Origin: a virus
Reading direction: 5' to 3' (one strand)
Virus record (IMG/VR): IMGVR_UViG_3300021963_000566
Span: 1 to 26,396 of that record
DNA length: 26,396 nucleotides
The translations under genes and the position numbers were made by a program. Each line of letters opens with the position of its first letter. The stretch's first letter is position 1. A model generated the notes under the pieces. The model saw only the letters and a list, made by a program, of their open reading frames with translations. It was not told where the DNA came from and did no database searches. This document shows positions 8,342-15,745 of this stretch, piece after piece.

Positions 8342-10063
8342 TTAAGAAGTTGAGCCTTTGAACGGATCTGCTCCACCGGACTCATCACTTGAACGCCACT
8401 GCGGAATCTTAGTTCCGTAGGCATCTGTAACAAGGTCAGTTTGCATCTGCGCCAAAGTTTGTTCTTCAAATGGAGTTACTACTCCTGGTTGTCCAAGAGG
8501 TCCTGGACCCGTTCCATCGCCTGGAGCAGCCCCTGGAGGAAGTGTACCATCTGGCATCATGCCTGTTAACGATGTAATTGCTGAGTTAATTTGCTGCTTA
8601 ATTAAAGCAACAGCTCCATCAGCCTTAGCATCTTGAATAAGCTCTGCACGAATTTCTTCTAGCTTCTCTGTTGGGAATTCCTCACCAAGCTGTCGCAAAG
8701 CACCTTCGCGGCTTTCTAGGTTAAGCTGCATCTTCATCTGAATCTCATTCAAAACAATCAGCTTATCTAGAGGCAAAGGTTGTGGGAAATGGACCATGGT
8801 CTTGTATGTTAGTGGGCTAGCTAAGTCTAACTGAGGCATTTGATTTGGCTTAATTGGCCCGTTAAACTGTGGGTTATAAATAAACATCTCTGGCTCTTTA
8901 AATGCAAGAGTTCTTAACACCAGCTCATTAATACGCTCTAGGCCCTCTCCATACTGAACAAGCTTCTGTTGGTAGCGATTCATCAGAGGTTGGTACTGAA
9001 TGGCTAGAGCAACACCAGATGTATTAGAGATAGGTTGTACTTGACCAAGTGCTGTTTCAGGAACACCGATCATCTCATGCATGGCTGTCTTAAGTACCTT
9101 TAGGTACTCCATAGCGCCCTGTAAGCCCTGTCCACCGCCTTCTAGGTTAAATACCTGGGCGTCCTTAGGAAGACCGCCCCAGACCTTCTTAGGGCCCTTC
9201 TCAAGGCTAGATGCTTTAGCTCCTGTAATAACAGTAACTGGCGCAGCGTGGTAGTTAATGATGTCAGCAATATCTGTTGCTGTTTCATTGTAGGCACGGT
9301 TTAACGTAATAACGTCGTGGCAATCAGCTAGTCCCCATGGGGATCCAGAGACGCGTACGTTAGGAATATGAATGACTGGAACAACGCCAATTGGATTTGG
9401 ACGAGAGTCAATAAGCTCGTCGTTAATGTATTCTTCAATGCGATCATCAGTCAAGATTTCGGTGTAAGTATATACCTGGCGTGTTCCCTCAACAGAAGTA
9501 CCCCAAAAGCGATACTTAAGTTTAAAACGAATTAGACGGGAACGATCATGTGGGTGGAATTCTGGGAAGCAGAATGAGGCGTTAAGTGGAAGGATTCTAA
9601 CTCGTCCAGGGTGAACCTGACCGATAGAGTCAGCGTATGCTTCTTCGTAAGCTACTTTAACAAATGAGTCACCAGATACTCCGCCTTGCTGACCAATTTC
9701 CCAAAGTACGCCTTTTTTATCGTTATCGATTTCCCAAACTCTCTTTAGAATATCTGGGATGATCGCCTCAGTTGCTACTGGGCTACGGAATTGAACTCCG
9801 CGACTAAATGTAAAGTTAATAACAAAATCTGTAAATGCGCGGTAATAGTTATACACCATCTGTGATTCGCCAATTTCACGGCGATAAGACCAGTGATGGC
9901 CTAGATACATTGCCCAGTTAAGTGAGTAACGGTTTAAGCGTGGACCGTGTACTTCAAACTCTTCATCAGCTAGTTCTACAAGACCTAGTGGAGAAATTGA
10001 GATAGTTAAATCACTCGACGCCGCTCTATACGACGGAGGACTGAAATCAATACCACCGGCCAT
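8342..10063 (-). CDS. Portal protein (573 aa)
   Basis: Twelve-subunit DNA entry channel at the head vertex. Length fits portal families. N-terminal region has LNRYSLNWAMYLGHHWSYRRE, then a central wing (VSGDSFVKVAYEEAYAD, GVVPVIHIPNVR), then the helical stem/clip region around VIGVPETALGQVQPISNTSG and QYQPLMNRYQQKLVQYGEGL, all typical of portals. The C-terminal 100 residues are Gly/Pro rich and probably flexible. It sits between TerL and the scaffold. ATG is preceded by AGGAAATAATTA. The 110 nt separating it from the scaffold has no convincing promoter. Confidence 0.9.
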   Translation of the reverse strand: MAGGIDFSPPSYRAASSDLTISISPLGLVELADEEFEVHGPRLNRYSLNWAMYLGHHWSYRREIGESQMVYNYYRAFTDFVINFTFSRGVQFRSPVATEAIIPDILKRVWEIDNDKKGVLWEIGQQGGVSGDSFVKVAYEEAYADSIGQVHPGRVRILPLNASFCFPEFHPHDRSRLIRFKLKYRFWGTSVEGTRQVYTYTEILTDDRIEEYINDELIDSRPNPIGVVPVIHIPNVRVSGSPWGLADCHDVITLNRAYNETATDIADIINYHAAPVTVITGAKASSLEKGPKKVWGGLPKDAQVFNLEGGGQGLQGAMEYLKVLKTAMHEMIGVPETALGQVQPISNTSGVALAIQYQPLMNRYQQKLVQYGEGLERINELVLRTLAFKEPEMFIYNPQFNGPIKPNQMPQLDLASPLTYKTMVHFPQPLPLDKLIVLNEIQMKMQLNLESREGALRQLGEEFPTEKLEEIRAELIQDAKADGAVALIKQQINSAITSLTGMMPDGTLPPGAAPGDGTGPGPLGQPGVVTPFEEQTLAQMQTDLVTDAYGTKIPQWRSSDESGGADPFKGSTS

Positions 10064-10088
10064 TAATTATTTCCTATCATGTTTGCCC

Positions 10089-10361
10089 TCAAACTACGAA
10101 TCCTTTTTTCTTCGTCTCACGCTTTTTGCGTGCTACTTTTTCTTTTTGTCGATCTTCTTTTACTTTTTTCCAATCAACATCTTTTGGATCAGCTTCTCTT
10201 AAATTTTGTGGTGCGTTACCGCCAACAAGAGCCCACTGTTGACTAATATATTTATTAGCTTCCGGTGATGTTCCTTTTCCTCTTTTGTTTGAACCCTTTA
10301 ATGCTTTAGCTTGATTTACAATCGCTTCGTGTTGCAAAAGATACTTATCAACATTAGCCAT
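10089..10361 (-). CDS. Small basic protein before the portal (90 aa)
   Basis: Unrecognised. Sequence runs MANVDKYLLQHEAIVNQ, then a Lys/Gly linker, then a very basic Lys/Arg-rich C-terminus (KVKEDRQKEKVARKKRETKKK) that could bind nucleic acid. ATG at 10359-10361 is chosen because GGGGAG stands just upstream; a longer in-frame form would start inside a hairpin and is less likely. Placed between a 135-aa protein and the portal gene, it may have a packaging or head role, which is inference from position. Confidence 0.65.
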   Translation of the reverse strand: MANVDKYLLQHEAIVNQAKALKGSNKRGKGTSPEANKYISQQWALVGGNAPQNLREADPKDVDWKKVKEDRQKEKVARKKRETKKKGFVV

Positions 10362-10379
10362 GGTTCTCCCCTGTATTAT

Positions 10380-10399
10380 CCCCGGCCTTGCGGCCGGGG
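10380..10399 (-). promoter_or_regulatory. 8-bp GC hairpin with GCAA tetraloop
   Basis: CCCCGGCC pairs with GGCCGGGG around TTGC on the plus strand; on the transcribed minus strand the loop reads GCAA, a GNRA tetraloop. It lies 19 nt upstream of the ATG of the 90-aa gene and just after the 135-aa gene, with no U-run. It could be an RNA stability or processing element, or a U-less terminator. Confidence 0.6.
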
Positions 10400-10419
10400 A
10401 CAACATTAGTATACAGTAA

Positions 10420-10827
10420 TTAGTCGTTGACTGAAGCAGGGTTCATGCGACCATAACGGCCACCTGAGCGCACAACTTCTTCGATAACAATCTGAGAGTG
10501 ATCACCAAAGTTACCCTGTGCGAATTCGCCAAGGTATGTTGGTGCTTCTACCCATGAAGCAGAACCAACGTGAGCACGTTGCTTCATTGTTTCTTCTGCG
10601 TACTTTTCCATTACGTTTAGGTTGTGGTTAGGACGACCGTTTGGTGTGTCGTAACCCTGATCTAAACCAACTTGGAAATCATTTGGAACGTCTGTATCTG
10701 TTGCGATACCTTCTTCGAAACGAAGTGGTCCACGAAGACCAGCTGTTGCTGGGCTGAACTTGCGCTCATAAGATGAGCCTTCACGCTCAGGGAACTGAGG
10801 TGTTGGTGCAATATTTTCCATTGCCAT
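10420..10827 (-). CDS. Virion-module protein of unknown function (135 aa)
   Basis: Not recognised. The protein is polar with much Gly, Pro and Asn, contains NDFQVGLDQGYDTPNGRPN in the middle and ends with IVIEEVVRSGGRYGRMNPAS. No membrane segment or catalytic motif is visible. ATG at 10825-10827 follows AGGAGAATAAACA. The gene lies between terminase and portal with an 86-nt gap on its 5' side that has only weak hairpins. A minor head protein is possible. Confidence 0.7.
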   Translation of the reverse strand: MAMENIAPTPQFPEREGSSYERKFSPATAGLRGPLRFEEGIATDTDVPNDFQVGLDQGYDTPNGRPNHNLNVMEKYAEETMKQRAHVGSASWVEAPTYLGEFAQGNFGDHSQIVIEEVVRSGGRYGRMNPASVND

Positions 10828-10913
10828 TGTTTATTCTCCTATAGGGTTGGGATTGAGGTCCTCAGGCTTAATTCTGTCGCCTGTAGGGCGTTTTGTCACC
10901 TTAAATACAATAA

Positions 10914-12494
10914 TTAAAAGAAAGGGCTGGCGCTTACTTCAATAGTAGGCATAACCATTTCTTGGGTCAAAGAACAAGCTAAAGCTAAAGAATCCACAAA
11001 ATCGTCGTGTGCGTGCGCCTCATCAGGAGCAGCCACTAGAAAGTTAGGGCCTTTGTACTGAACCTCGGCATCAGTCATCTGCTGATAGAACTTCTTCCAA
11101 ATTCGTAGGCGCCTTGTCTTAGCATGTGCGGGCCAGGAAACCATTTGACGTTGGATTAATGCTTGAAGGTGCTTCCATCGTCTAGATTGTTCAGATGGGC
11201 TAGAAGTAACAGATATAACTTCAGCTCTTGGCATAAGGATCTTTAGTCGCTGTGCAACAGCATCTCCGACACCGTTAGCGTCTACACCAATAGCTAGCAC
11301 GTCGTAGTTAGATAAAAATTGTTGGATCTGAAAATACTGCTCTTCCCAGTCATCGCCTTGAATCTCTAACCAGTTTAGAACTCTATGATCGTAATAGCCA
11401 AACTCATCCGGCCTATCCCAGTCAACCCACACAACAGTTACAACTGTTGAGTCCATCTTACGAGCCGGGTCAATTCCTACAACAACAGGCGATCTGAAAT
11501 GGCTCTTAACAAGTTCTTGTGAGGTATCACCAAGGTCATCCATAATTGAGGATGTAATGAACATACCGCGTTCTAGCAACCACTTACAGTTATATGAGAG
11601 CTGGAACTCGTCTGAGTCCTCTCCAATACGTAGCATTTCTTTTCTAATAAACTTCTCGTAGTTGGTTTGCACTTTTGCCACATCTCTCCAGTCCCACTGA
11701 AAATGATTTTGCTTAGCTCGTGCACTCATCTGTCGACGCTTATTTAATTGAATAGCTCGATAAAAGTTGTTCTTGTGTGTAGTAGGTGTGCCTGTTTTAA
11801 CAATAGTAGCGTTATAGTACGCACCCATAGGAGCAATAGACTTTGATACTACAAAGTCGTCTGCTTCTTGACACTCATCAATGATAATTAAATGGAAAGA
11901 CTTAGATTCAATCTTAGCTCGTGGGTTAGCTGTCATCATCATAAGAGTAGAGCCAGACTTCTTAAGCTTAATATTCTTAGTTACTCCGGGAGTTTTTGTT
12001 GGAATATCGTCTATCTCAGGATCTCCAAAGACCTCCATAGCACGCTCACTAGTAAGTCGTGATACTGTACGCCCGTATAGGGTTTCTACCTGGTTTTGTA
12101 CGGGGGCAAACATTCCCACCCAGATACCATCACCAAATTTACCTAGCAAATCTGGGTACATTATAGCTAGACGTGGAAGAATAACCATAAGAGTTGCCAC
12201 CGTGTTAGCAATAGTTTCAGACTTACCTGACTGACGAGAAGCAAGAGCTGTAACTTCTTCTCCATCATTAATAATTACTGACTCAATAACACGACGTGCA
12301 AGAGGCTTCTGATAGTTATGAAGCTCATGTCCAACCAACAGCTCCATAAACTGCATAATTTTATCTACAAGTACTTTTACAAATTCTTTTGATAGTTCGG
12401 ACAGCTCTTCTTCAGGCTCGTCTAAACCTATCTCTTCAGCATCAATATCGTCTTCGGCATCAAATTCTTCTAGATCTTCATCTAAATCGCTCAC
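10914..12494 (-). CDS. terL: Terminase large subunit, TerL (526 aa)
   Basis: ATP-driven packaging motor and nuclease. The N-terminal 35 residues are acidic. Walker A is ALASRQSGKS (83-92), Walker B is HLIIIDE (201-207) with the catalytic Glu207, and a coupling motif TGTPTTH is at 234-240. The RNase H-like nuclease domain shows its acidic residues in GIDPARKMD (Asp341), AIGVDANG (Asp405) and DDFVDSLALA (Asp497/498 and 501). Start is GTG at 12492-12494, overlapping the TGA of the 77-aa gene as GTGA. The complete set of motifs argues for an active enzyme. No small terminase is recognisable beside it; one of the small upstream genes could fill that role. Confidence 0.95.
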   Translation of the reverse strand: MSDLDEDLEEFDAEDDIDAEEIGLDEPEEELSELSKEFVKVLVDKIMQFMELLVGHELHNYQKPLARRVIESVIINDGEEVTALASRQSGKSETIANTVATLMVILPRLAIMYPDLLGKFGDGIWVGMFAPVQNQVETLYGRTVSRLTSERAMEVFGDPEIDDIPTKTPGVTKNIKLKKSGSTLMMMTANPRAKIESKSFHLIIIDECQEADDFVVSKSIAPMGAYYNATIVKTGTPTTHKNNFYRAIQLNKRRQMSARAKQNHFQWDWRDVAKVQTNYEKFIRKEMLRIGEDSDEFQLSYNCKWLLERGMFITSSIMDDLGDTSQELVKSHFRSPVVVGIDPARKMDSTVVTVVWVDWDRPDEFGYYDHRVLNWLEIQGDDWEEQYFQIQQFLSNYDVLAIGVDANGVGDAVAQRLKILMPRAEVISVTSSPSEQSRRWKHLQALIQRQMVSWPAHAKTRRLRIWKKFYQQMTDAEVQYKGPNFLVAAPDEAHAHDDFVDSLALACSLTQEMVMPTIEVSASPFF

Positions 12495-12724
12495 TTAACC
12501 ACTCTCTTACTTAAAGTCTCCAGAATAGCGTGAAGCGCTTCAGCTCCAACACGGGCTTCTTCTAGGGTGTATTCGTTTCCACTCTTAGCCCAAGCCGATA
12601 AGTTTCGACCTAGTGTGAACATAATTTGATCTGTCCAACCGAGAAGCTCGGAGTTAGATAAACTACTTACTCTTCGTTCAATTTTTGTTAGCTCACGAAC
12701 TTTTTTACTTTTAAAGATCTTCAT
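12491..12724 (-). CDS. Small helical protein before TerL (77 aa)
   Basis: Unrecognised; mostly helical with a basic start (MKIFKSKKVRELTKIERRV) and a helix pair ending ALHAILETLSKRVVK. It overlaps the upstream gene by 14 nt and the TerL start by 4 nt, so it is translated as part of the same chain. Position next to TerL makes a packaging accessory or small terminase-like role possible, but no helix-turn-helix is convincing. Confidence 0.65.
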   Translation of the reverse strand: MKIFKSKKVRELTKIERRVSSLSNSELLGWTDQIMFTLGRNLSAWAKSGNEYTLEEARVGAEALHAILETLSKRVVK

Positions 12725-13004
12725 ATTCTGCCCCGTATCTTACTGTATCCCAATCAAACGAGTTCTCTTCTATAGCTCGTCCATTGATAGCTCTTGTTAA
12801 AGCCATGCTTTCACTAAAAGTGGCTGTCCACTTTCCTACAACAATTGATAGTCTTGTAAATGGAAGTCGTATTGCCCAACCATGTCCGCCTCTATATTTT
12901 CCGTCTATTTCTTGAGTCTCTGCTTTATCGAGTATAACAGGTGGTTTTACTGGATACACCATAGTATGCCAATAAAAGTTACCTACATCATGAGTTTTCG
13001 CCAT
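12711..13004 (-). CDS. Hypothetical protein (97 aa)
   Basis: Not recognised. Begins MAKTHDVGNFYWHTMVYP and has a beta-rich centre (GWAIRLPFTRLSIVVGKWTATF) followed by a short helix (ESMALTRAING). The ATG at 13002-13004 is preferred to a longer in-frame start because GAGGG stands about 9 nt upstream. It overlaps the upstream gene by 17 nt and the downstream 77-aa gene by 14 nt. Function unknown; an early position in the packaging operon. Confidence 0.65.
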   Translation of the reverse strand: MAKTHDVGNFYWHTMVYPVKPPVILDKAETQEIDGKYRGGHGWAIRLPFTRLSIVVGKWTATFSESMALTRAINGRAIEENSFDWDTVRYGAEYEDL

Positions 13005-13260
13005 TAACAATACCCTCGCATATGTGGTCCGCCGTTTTGTGCTCAAACATAATCTCAGTACATATTTTACACCTAAATTGACGAGGCTCTACAAAATTAT
13101 TCTGAGCGGTGGCACCTACAGGAGTGTCCTGATCTAAAGGTATGTAATCAACGATTATTTCAGTAGGCATGTAAATCTCCGCTGGAAACGGACCTTTTGC
13201 ATATCCAGCAGTTTTTGGTACTGGATGTCCTTGCTTTGTTATTACCCTCTCAATGCGCAT
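12988..13260 (-). CDS. Hypothetical protein with C-terminal zinc-finger-like motif (90 aa)
   Basis: Begins MRIERVITKQGHP. The last third holds CKICTEIMFEHKTADHIC, a CxxC followed by His and Cys at finger-like spacing, suggesting one zinc site. The ATG at 13258-13260 overlaps the TAA of the upstream gene as TAATG, which decides this start over a GTG nine bases earlier. Zinc binding is inferred from spacing; function is unknown. Confidence 0.65.
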   Translation of the reverse strand: MRIERVITKQGHPVPKTAGYAKGPFPAEIYMPTEIIVDYIPLDQDTPVGATAQNNFVEPRQFRCKICTEIMFEHKTADHICEGIVNGENS

Positions 13261-13586
13261 TAAAGCCACTCAGCCGTTTCAGCAATTGCGGCTTCTAGCC
13301 CAGGGTTTGCCTTTTTATTTTGTTCAGCTAATTTTGCTGCTTTAGCTAAGTCTTCTTCTCCCAGAGTGATGTTCTTAGTACGGTGCTTTTTAGGCAGCGC
13401 CTTGTGCTTCATCTCTTCATCATCAGTGTCGTGAAGATGATTTAAAGGAATCTCCGTAATATGAGCAGGTAGGTTAGATTTATTAAAGAAAGAAGGGAGA
13501 TCTTTATCACAGTACACCTGAGGCATTGCGCCAGGATTCTCTACTAAATATCCGCCATCTCGCTCACAGTTTACACATTTTGCCAT
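13260..13586 (-). CDS. CxxC zinc-binding-type protein, first gene of virion operon (108 aa)
   Basis: Starts MAKCVNCERDGGYLVEN and continues to VYCDKDLPSFF, a CxxC plus a later Cys with nearby Asp/His, like small zinc ribbons. The C-terminal half is charged helix (EDLAKAAKLAEQNKKANPG). ATG at 13584-13586 is chosen because AAGGAG stands 6-7 nt upstream. It is the first gene after an extended -10 promoter at 13627-13635 and so heads the left virion operon. Function unknown. Confidence 0.7.
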   Translation of the reverse strand: MAKCVNCERDGGYLVENPGAMPQVYCDKDLPSFFNKSNLPAHITEIPLNHLHDTDDEEMKHKALPKKHRTKNITLGEEDLAKAAKLAEQNKKANPGLEAAIAETAEWL

Positions 13587-13626
13587 TTTTAGCTCCTTTA
13601 TGCATATTTTAATAAGATAAGTACAC

Positions 13627-13635
13627 ATCATACCA
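13627..13635 (-). promoter_or_regulatory. Extended -10 promoter for the virion operon (candidate)
   Basis: Minus-strand TGGTATGAT, an extended -10 element, about 41 nt before the ATG at 13586. No good -35 is seen at 17 nt. It is back to back with the plus-strand lysozyme promoter, so the two upstream regions overlap. Confidence 0.45.
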
Positions 13636-13644
13636 GACTCTATG

Positions 13645-13674
13645 TTGCTAGGTGCCTGTATTTACTGGTAGAAT
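13645..13674 (+). promoter_or_regulatory. Promoter of the lysozyme transcription unit
   Basis: TTGCTA (13645-13650), 18-nt spacer, then TGG followed by TAGAAT (13669-13674), an extended -10. The TAGAATATT core recurs upstream of hsp20 and of the structured RNA. The transcript would begin near 13681, at the first hairpin of the leader. Confidence 0.6.
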
Positions 13675-13681
13675 ATTGAAT

Positions 13682-13815
13682 AGGGGAGTAAAACCCCCAA
13701 CACTAACTACGTAACAAAAGGGTTGCAACTAGCTTGGCAGACAGACGCTGAGCTATTTTTTATCTGGTGACAGTAGATAAAAGATTCGGGTTGGCCTTCT
13801 AGCCTAGGAGATAGT
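13682..13815 (+). ncRNA. Structured leader with internal terminator (attenuator or small RNA)
   Basis: The 5' leader of the lysozyme gene. GGGG at 13683 can pair with the C-run at 13694-13698, or AACCC (13692-13696) can pair with GGGTT (13720-13724), so two folds compete. A 9-bp stem (13730-13738 with 13747-13755, two wobbles) is followed by six U (13756-13761), the form of an intrinsic terminator. A next hairpin (13758-13765 with 13775-13782) takes up that U-run. This suggests conditional read-through, or an 80-nt small RNA. No known riboswitch class is recognised by eye. Confidence 0.5.
13730..13761 (+). terminator. Intrinsic terminator inside the lysozyme leader
   Basis: TAGCTTGGC pairs with GCTGAGCTA (two G-U wobbles), 8-nt loop, followed by TTTTTT. 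It lies 55 nt before the GTG start, so it would stop transcription before the gene unless relieved. Confidence 0.6.
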
Positions 13816-14364
13816 GTGATTATTAATGAAGAAACTATTGTAAAAATAAAGGTTACTTTGATGGCAGCAATGCTACTCATAGTTACAACAAACCAGGCCT
13901 ACGCGGTCTACAATCGGGTTGATACGCCCACTGTGATCACTGCCCCGGAGGTAGTTGATCCTCTAGATAAGTATCGGGAAATGACTAAGTTTAGTCCTAC
14001 GGACCTTGCAGACATGCTTGAACTAGTTGGCTTCAAGGGATATTCCCTAAAGCTAGCTTGGGCAGTAGTTATGCGAGAGTCTAGGGGCAACTCAGGTTCC
14101 CACAATAAAACGTCCTCAACCGGAGATAACTCTTATGGGCTATTCCAGATCAACATGCTGGGTAGCCTTGGGGAAGACCGAAGAGAAAAATTTGGTATTA
14201 AATCTAATGCTGAACTCTTTGACCCAGTAACCAACGCCCAAGCCGCTTTCTACATGACTAGTCGTGGAGAAAACTTTGGGTCCTGGGGATTAGGTCCAGA
14301 CGCATACGATGGAACAGCTTCTGAAACAGCGGTAACGGTGTGGCTAAAAGACTTTCCTAAGTAA
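13816..14364 (+). CDS. Secreted lysozyme-like/SLT transglycosylase protein (182 aa)
   Basis: Probable muralytic enzyme cutting peptidoglycan glycan strands. Residues 9-30 form a signal sequence or signal anchor (VTLMAAMLLIVTTNQAYA) with an AYA cleavage-like end. The catalytic domain follows: VVMRESRGN with Glu88 as the likely catalytic acid, then SYGLFQIN (106-113) and NAQAAFYM (140-147), the standard lysozyme/SLT motif series. Start is GTG with AGGAG about 5 nt upstream. It is the only plus-strand gene in the left 22 kb, with its own promoter, leader and terminator, like a moron cassette. It may be the endolysin exported by Sec, or a superinfection or release factor. No holin is seen next to it. 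Confidence 0.8.
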   Translation: MIINEETIVKIKVTLMAAMLLIVTTNQAYAVYNRVDTPTVITAPEVVDPLDKYREMTKFSPTDLADMLELVGFKGYSLKLAWAVVMRESRGNSGSHNKTSSTGDNSYGLFQINMLGSLGEDRREKFGIKSNAELFDPVTNAQAAFYMTSRGENFGSWGLGPDAYDGTASETAVTVWLKDFPK

Positions 14365-14370
14365 ATAGAA

Positions 14371-14396
14371 AAGGCCCCGTAACTGGGGCCTTTTTT
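14371..14396. terminator. Bidirectional terminator between convergent units
   Basis: AAGGCCCC, 6-nt loop, GGGGCCTT with TTTTTT following on plus; on minus the stem is followed by TTTTC. It ends the lysozyme unit from the left and the small-gene block from the right. Confidence 0.85.
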
Positions 14397-14397
14397 A

Positions 14398-14661
14398 TTA
14401 CTTCTTACCTTTATCTAAATATCCGTTCTTTTTAGGGTTCTTATTATTATCTTTATCTTTAGGGCCTTTTGGTGGATTTTTTGGTGGGTTCTTTGGGGGT
14501 GGAGAACCACCGGCAGCTGCAGCCTTAGGTTTATTTTTTTTCTTGGTTTCAACGTACATTGGTTTTGTACGCTCAGGCAAGCCTACTCCTCGGTCGCTAT
14601 CACTTAAACCTATCCGACCTAGTGGTGGTAATCCTGCGCTTAGGCTATCAAATTGTCCCAT
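14398..14661 (-). CDS. Lys/Pro-rich low-complexity protein (87 aa)
   Basis: Not a recognised family. The first 35 residues are ordinary (MGQFDSLSAGLPPLGRIGL), the rest is Lys, Pro, Gly and Asn (NPPKNPPKGPKDKDNNK), so mostly disordered and strongly basic. It starts 2 nt after the HNH-like gene's stop, with GGAAAG upstream, and ends at the bidirectional terminator. DNA or RNA binding in the virion is possible but not shown. Confidence 0.6.
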   Translation of the reverse strand: MGQFDSLSAGLPPLGRIGLSDSDRGVGLPERTKPMYVETKKKNKPKAAAAGGSPPPKNPPKNPPKGPKDKDNNKNPKKNGYLDKGKK

Positions 14662-14663
14662 GT

Positions 14664-14957
14664 CTACTTCTTTCCAGCTCTACGCTTGTTCTCTTTGGCA
14701 GTATTCTTGCCATGCTTTAATGGTCTAAGGTTACTAGCAGAATCGTTGTCGTGGTTGTTATCCTTATGATCAACGTCTGTACCCTTAGGTAGCTTGCCAT
14801 GCTTCTTCTCATACTTAGCTTTAGCGGCATTCTTAGAGGTAGTGTGCCACTTACCTGACTTATCTTTATAGTGTTCAACAATAATTTTACGTCCGCCATT
14901 AGCAGCAGAGCCTTTGTACTCTTTGCCGCCAGCTACTTCTTTTTTCTTAGTCGCCAT
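14664..14957 (-). CDS. HNH-like nuclease domain protein (97 aa)
   Basis: Contains the HNH-type core KLPKGTDVDHKDNNHDNDSA followed by SNLRPLKHGKNTAKEN (residues 55-90): a DH pair (His64), Asn71/Asn76 and a final Asn85, as in the 'HxDxNxxNN...NL' endonucleases. The N-terminal half is basic and would contact DNA. Its ATG overlaps the stop of the upstream 46-aa gene as TAATG. Small HNH proteins in phages act as homing endonucleases or aid packaging. It lies in a run of basic proteins, and activity is not certain because the domain is short. Confidence 0.6.
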   Translation of the reverse strand: MATKKKEVAGGKEYKGSAANGGRKIIVEHYKDKSGKWHTTSKNAAKAKYEKKHGKLPKGTDVDHKDNNHDNDSASNLRPLKHGKNTAKENKRRAGKK

Positions 14958-15097
14958 TACTTTTTAGCTTTCTTAACTGGCTTCTTAACTTTATCTTTGC
15001 CTGAACCTTCTGGTACACAGTTAGGGACTTTTTTGCCGCCCTTCATCTTCATACCAACCTGTACATAACCATCCCAGCACGGACCCTTTGTAGCCAT
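14957..15097 (-). CDS. Small basic protein with CW..GY..VG..KK motif (46 aa)
   Basis: Begins MATKGPCWDGYVQVGMKMKGG and continues KKVPNCVPEGS, then a Lys-rich tail. The two Cys flanking 'GY.Q.G.K.K.GK.VPNC' recall a short motif seen in small proteins of aquatic T4-like phages (from memory). It starts and ends with TAATG overlaps, so it is translated within the same chain as its neighbours. Function unknown; virion association is possible. Confidence 0.6.
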   Translation of the reverse strand: MATKGPCWDGYVQVGMKMKGGKKVPNCVPEGSGKDKVKKPVKKAKK

Positions 15098-15360
15098 TAG
15101 CAGTCCCATGCCCTTCTTGCTTTATTTAAACGACTATCTGGATCTTTAGCTGCCTTAGGAAACTTCTTTGCTTGTCCAGCAGAACGTGCACAGTAAGACT
15201 TACGACGTGCAGCAGACTTCTCAGACTTAGCAGCCTCTTCCTTTTTTACAGGTGGCTTAAGATTATGTCCTTCTTTTTTAGCAGAAGCTCTTCCTTTGGC
15301 GTTAAGTCCGCCGTTAGGGTTCTGCCCTTCTTTACGTTGCCACGCAGCTGTTTTAGCCAT
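15097..15360 (-). CDS. Small basic protein, DUF6321-like (87 aa)
   Basis: MAKTAAWQRKEGQNPNGGLN at the start and YCARSAGQAKK ... DPDSRLNKARRAWDC at the end match the pattern of a phage family (AWQRKEGKNP.GGLNAKGR ... SFCAR ... AW.C), seen for example in aquatic myoviruses; I recall it as DUF6321. ATG at 15358-15360 is favoured by GGGGAAG upstream and by the TAATG overlap with the 33-aa gene. Very basic; function unknown, probably nucleic-acid or capsid associated. Confidence 0.65.
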   Translation of the reverse strand: MAKTAAWQRKEGQNPNGGLNAKGRASAKKEGHNLKPPVKKEEAAKSEKSAARRKSYCARSAGQAKKFPKAAKDPDSRLNKARRAWDC

Positions 15361-15461
15361 TATGCTTCCCCATTCGTTGTGCAAACGCAACGGCACAAGT
15401 TAGATACACACACTGTCATATCCATTTCATGGTTGCAGTTCTTGCAATATGTTGTACTCAT
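15360..15461 (-). CDS. Cys-rich microprotein (33 aa)
   Basis: MSTTYCKNCNHEMDM followed by VCVSNLCRCVC: six Cys including CxxC and CxCxC, so probably a zinc-binding knuckle. It is joined to both neighbours by overlaps (TGATG at the start, TAATG at the end), which supports it being a real gene despite its size. Function unknown. Confidence 0.6.
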   Translation of the reverse strand: MSTTYCKNCNHEMDMTVCVSNLCRCVCTTNGEA

Positions 15462-15745
15462 CAGTTATCCAAATCTTTACGTTCAGGCAGCTTCTTATCA
15501 TCTGCTGCACACCCATTAGCTAAGTGTAGCTGAGCTTTGTGACTAATTCCACGGGTATTGTTTTCCATAGAAAACTGAGAAAGCCCTACACGCCCACTGT
15601 TATTGGAGTTAAATATCTTTTCTCCGCAGGTTGTACAATCCCAGGTATGCCCTAGGCGATACTGATCCCATACAAAAGGGGACTCAGAAACAAGCTTTTG
15701 CAACCCTGTTGCTGGTGTACGAGGTTTTGATTTTCTGCGCCCCAT
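15461..15745 (-). CDS. Hypothetical protein with CxxC and His/Cys (94 aa)
   Basis: Basic N-terminus (MGRRKSKPRTPATGLQKL), then WDCTTCGEKIFN and later ISHKAQLHLANGC, which gives a CxxC...H...H...C set suitable for one zinc ion. The ATG overlaps the upstream stop (TAATG). Not a family I recognise; a zinc-ribbon or treble-clef fold is possible. Confidence 0.65.
   Translation of the reverse strand: MGRRKSKPRTPATGLQKLVSESPFVWDQYRLGHTWDCTTCGEKIFNSNNSGRVGLSQFSMENNTRGISHKAQLHLANGCAADDKKLPERKDLDN

Noticed and set aside
13682-13815. Known c-di-AMP (ydaO) riboswitch before the lysozyme
   Set aside because: Such switches do control cell-wall hydrolases in actinobacteria, but the conserved order of motifs is not present here.
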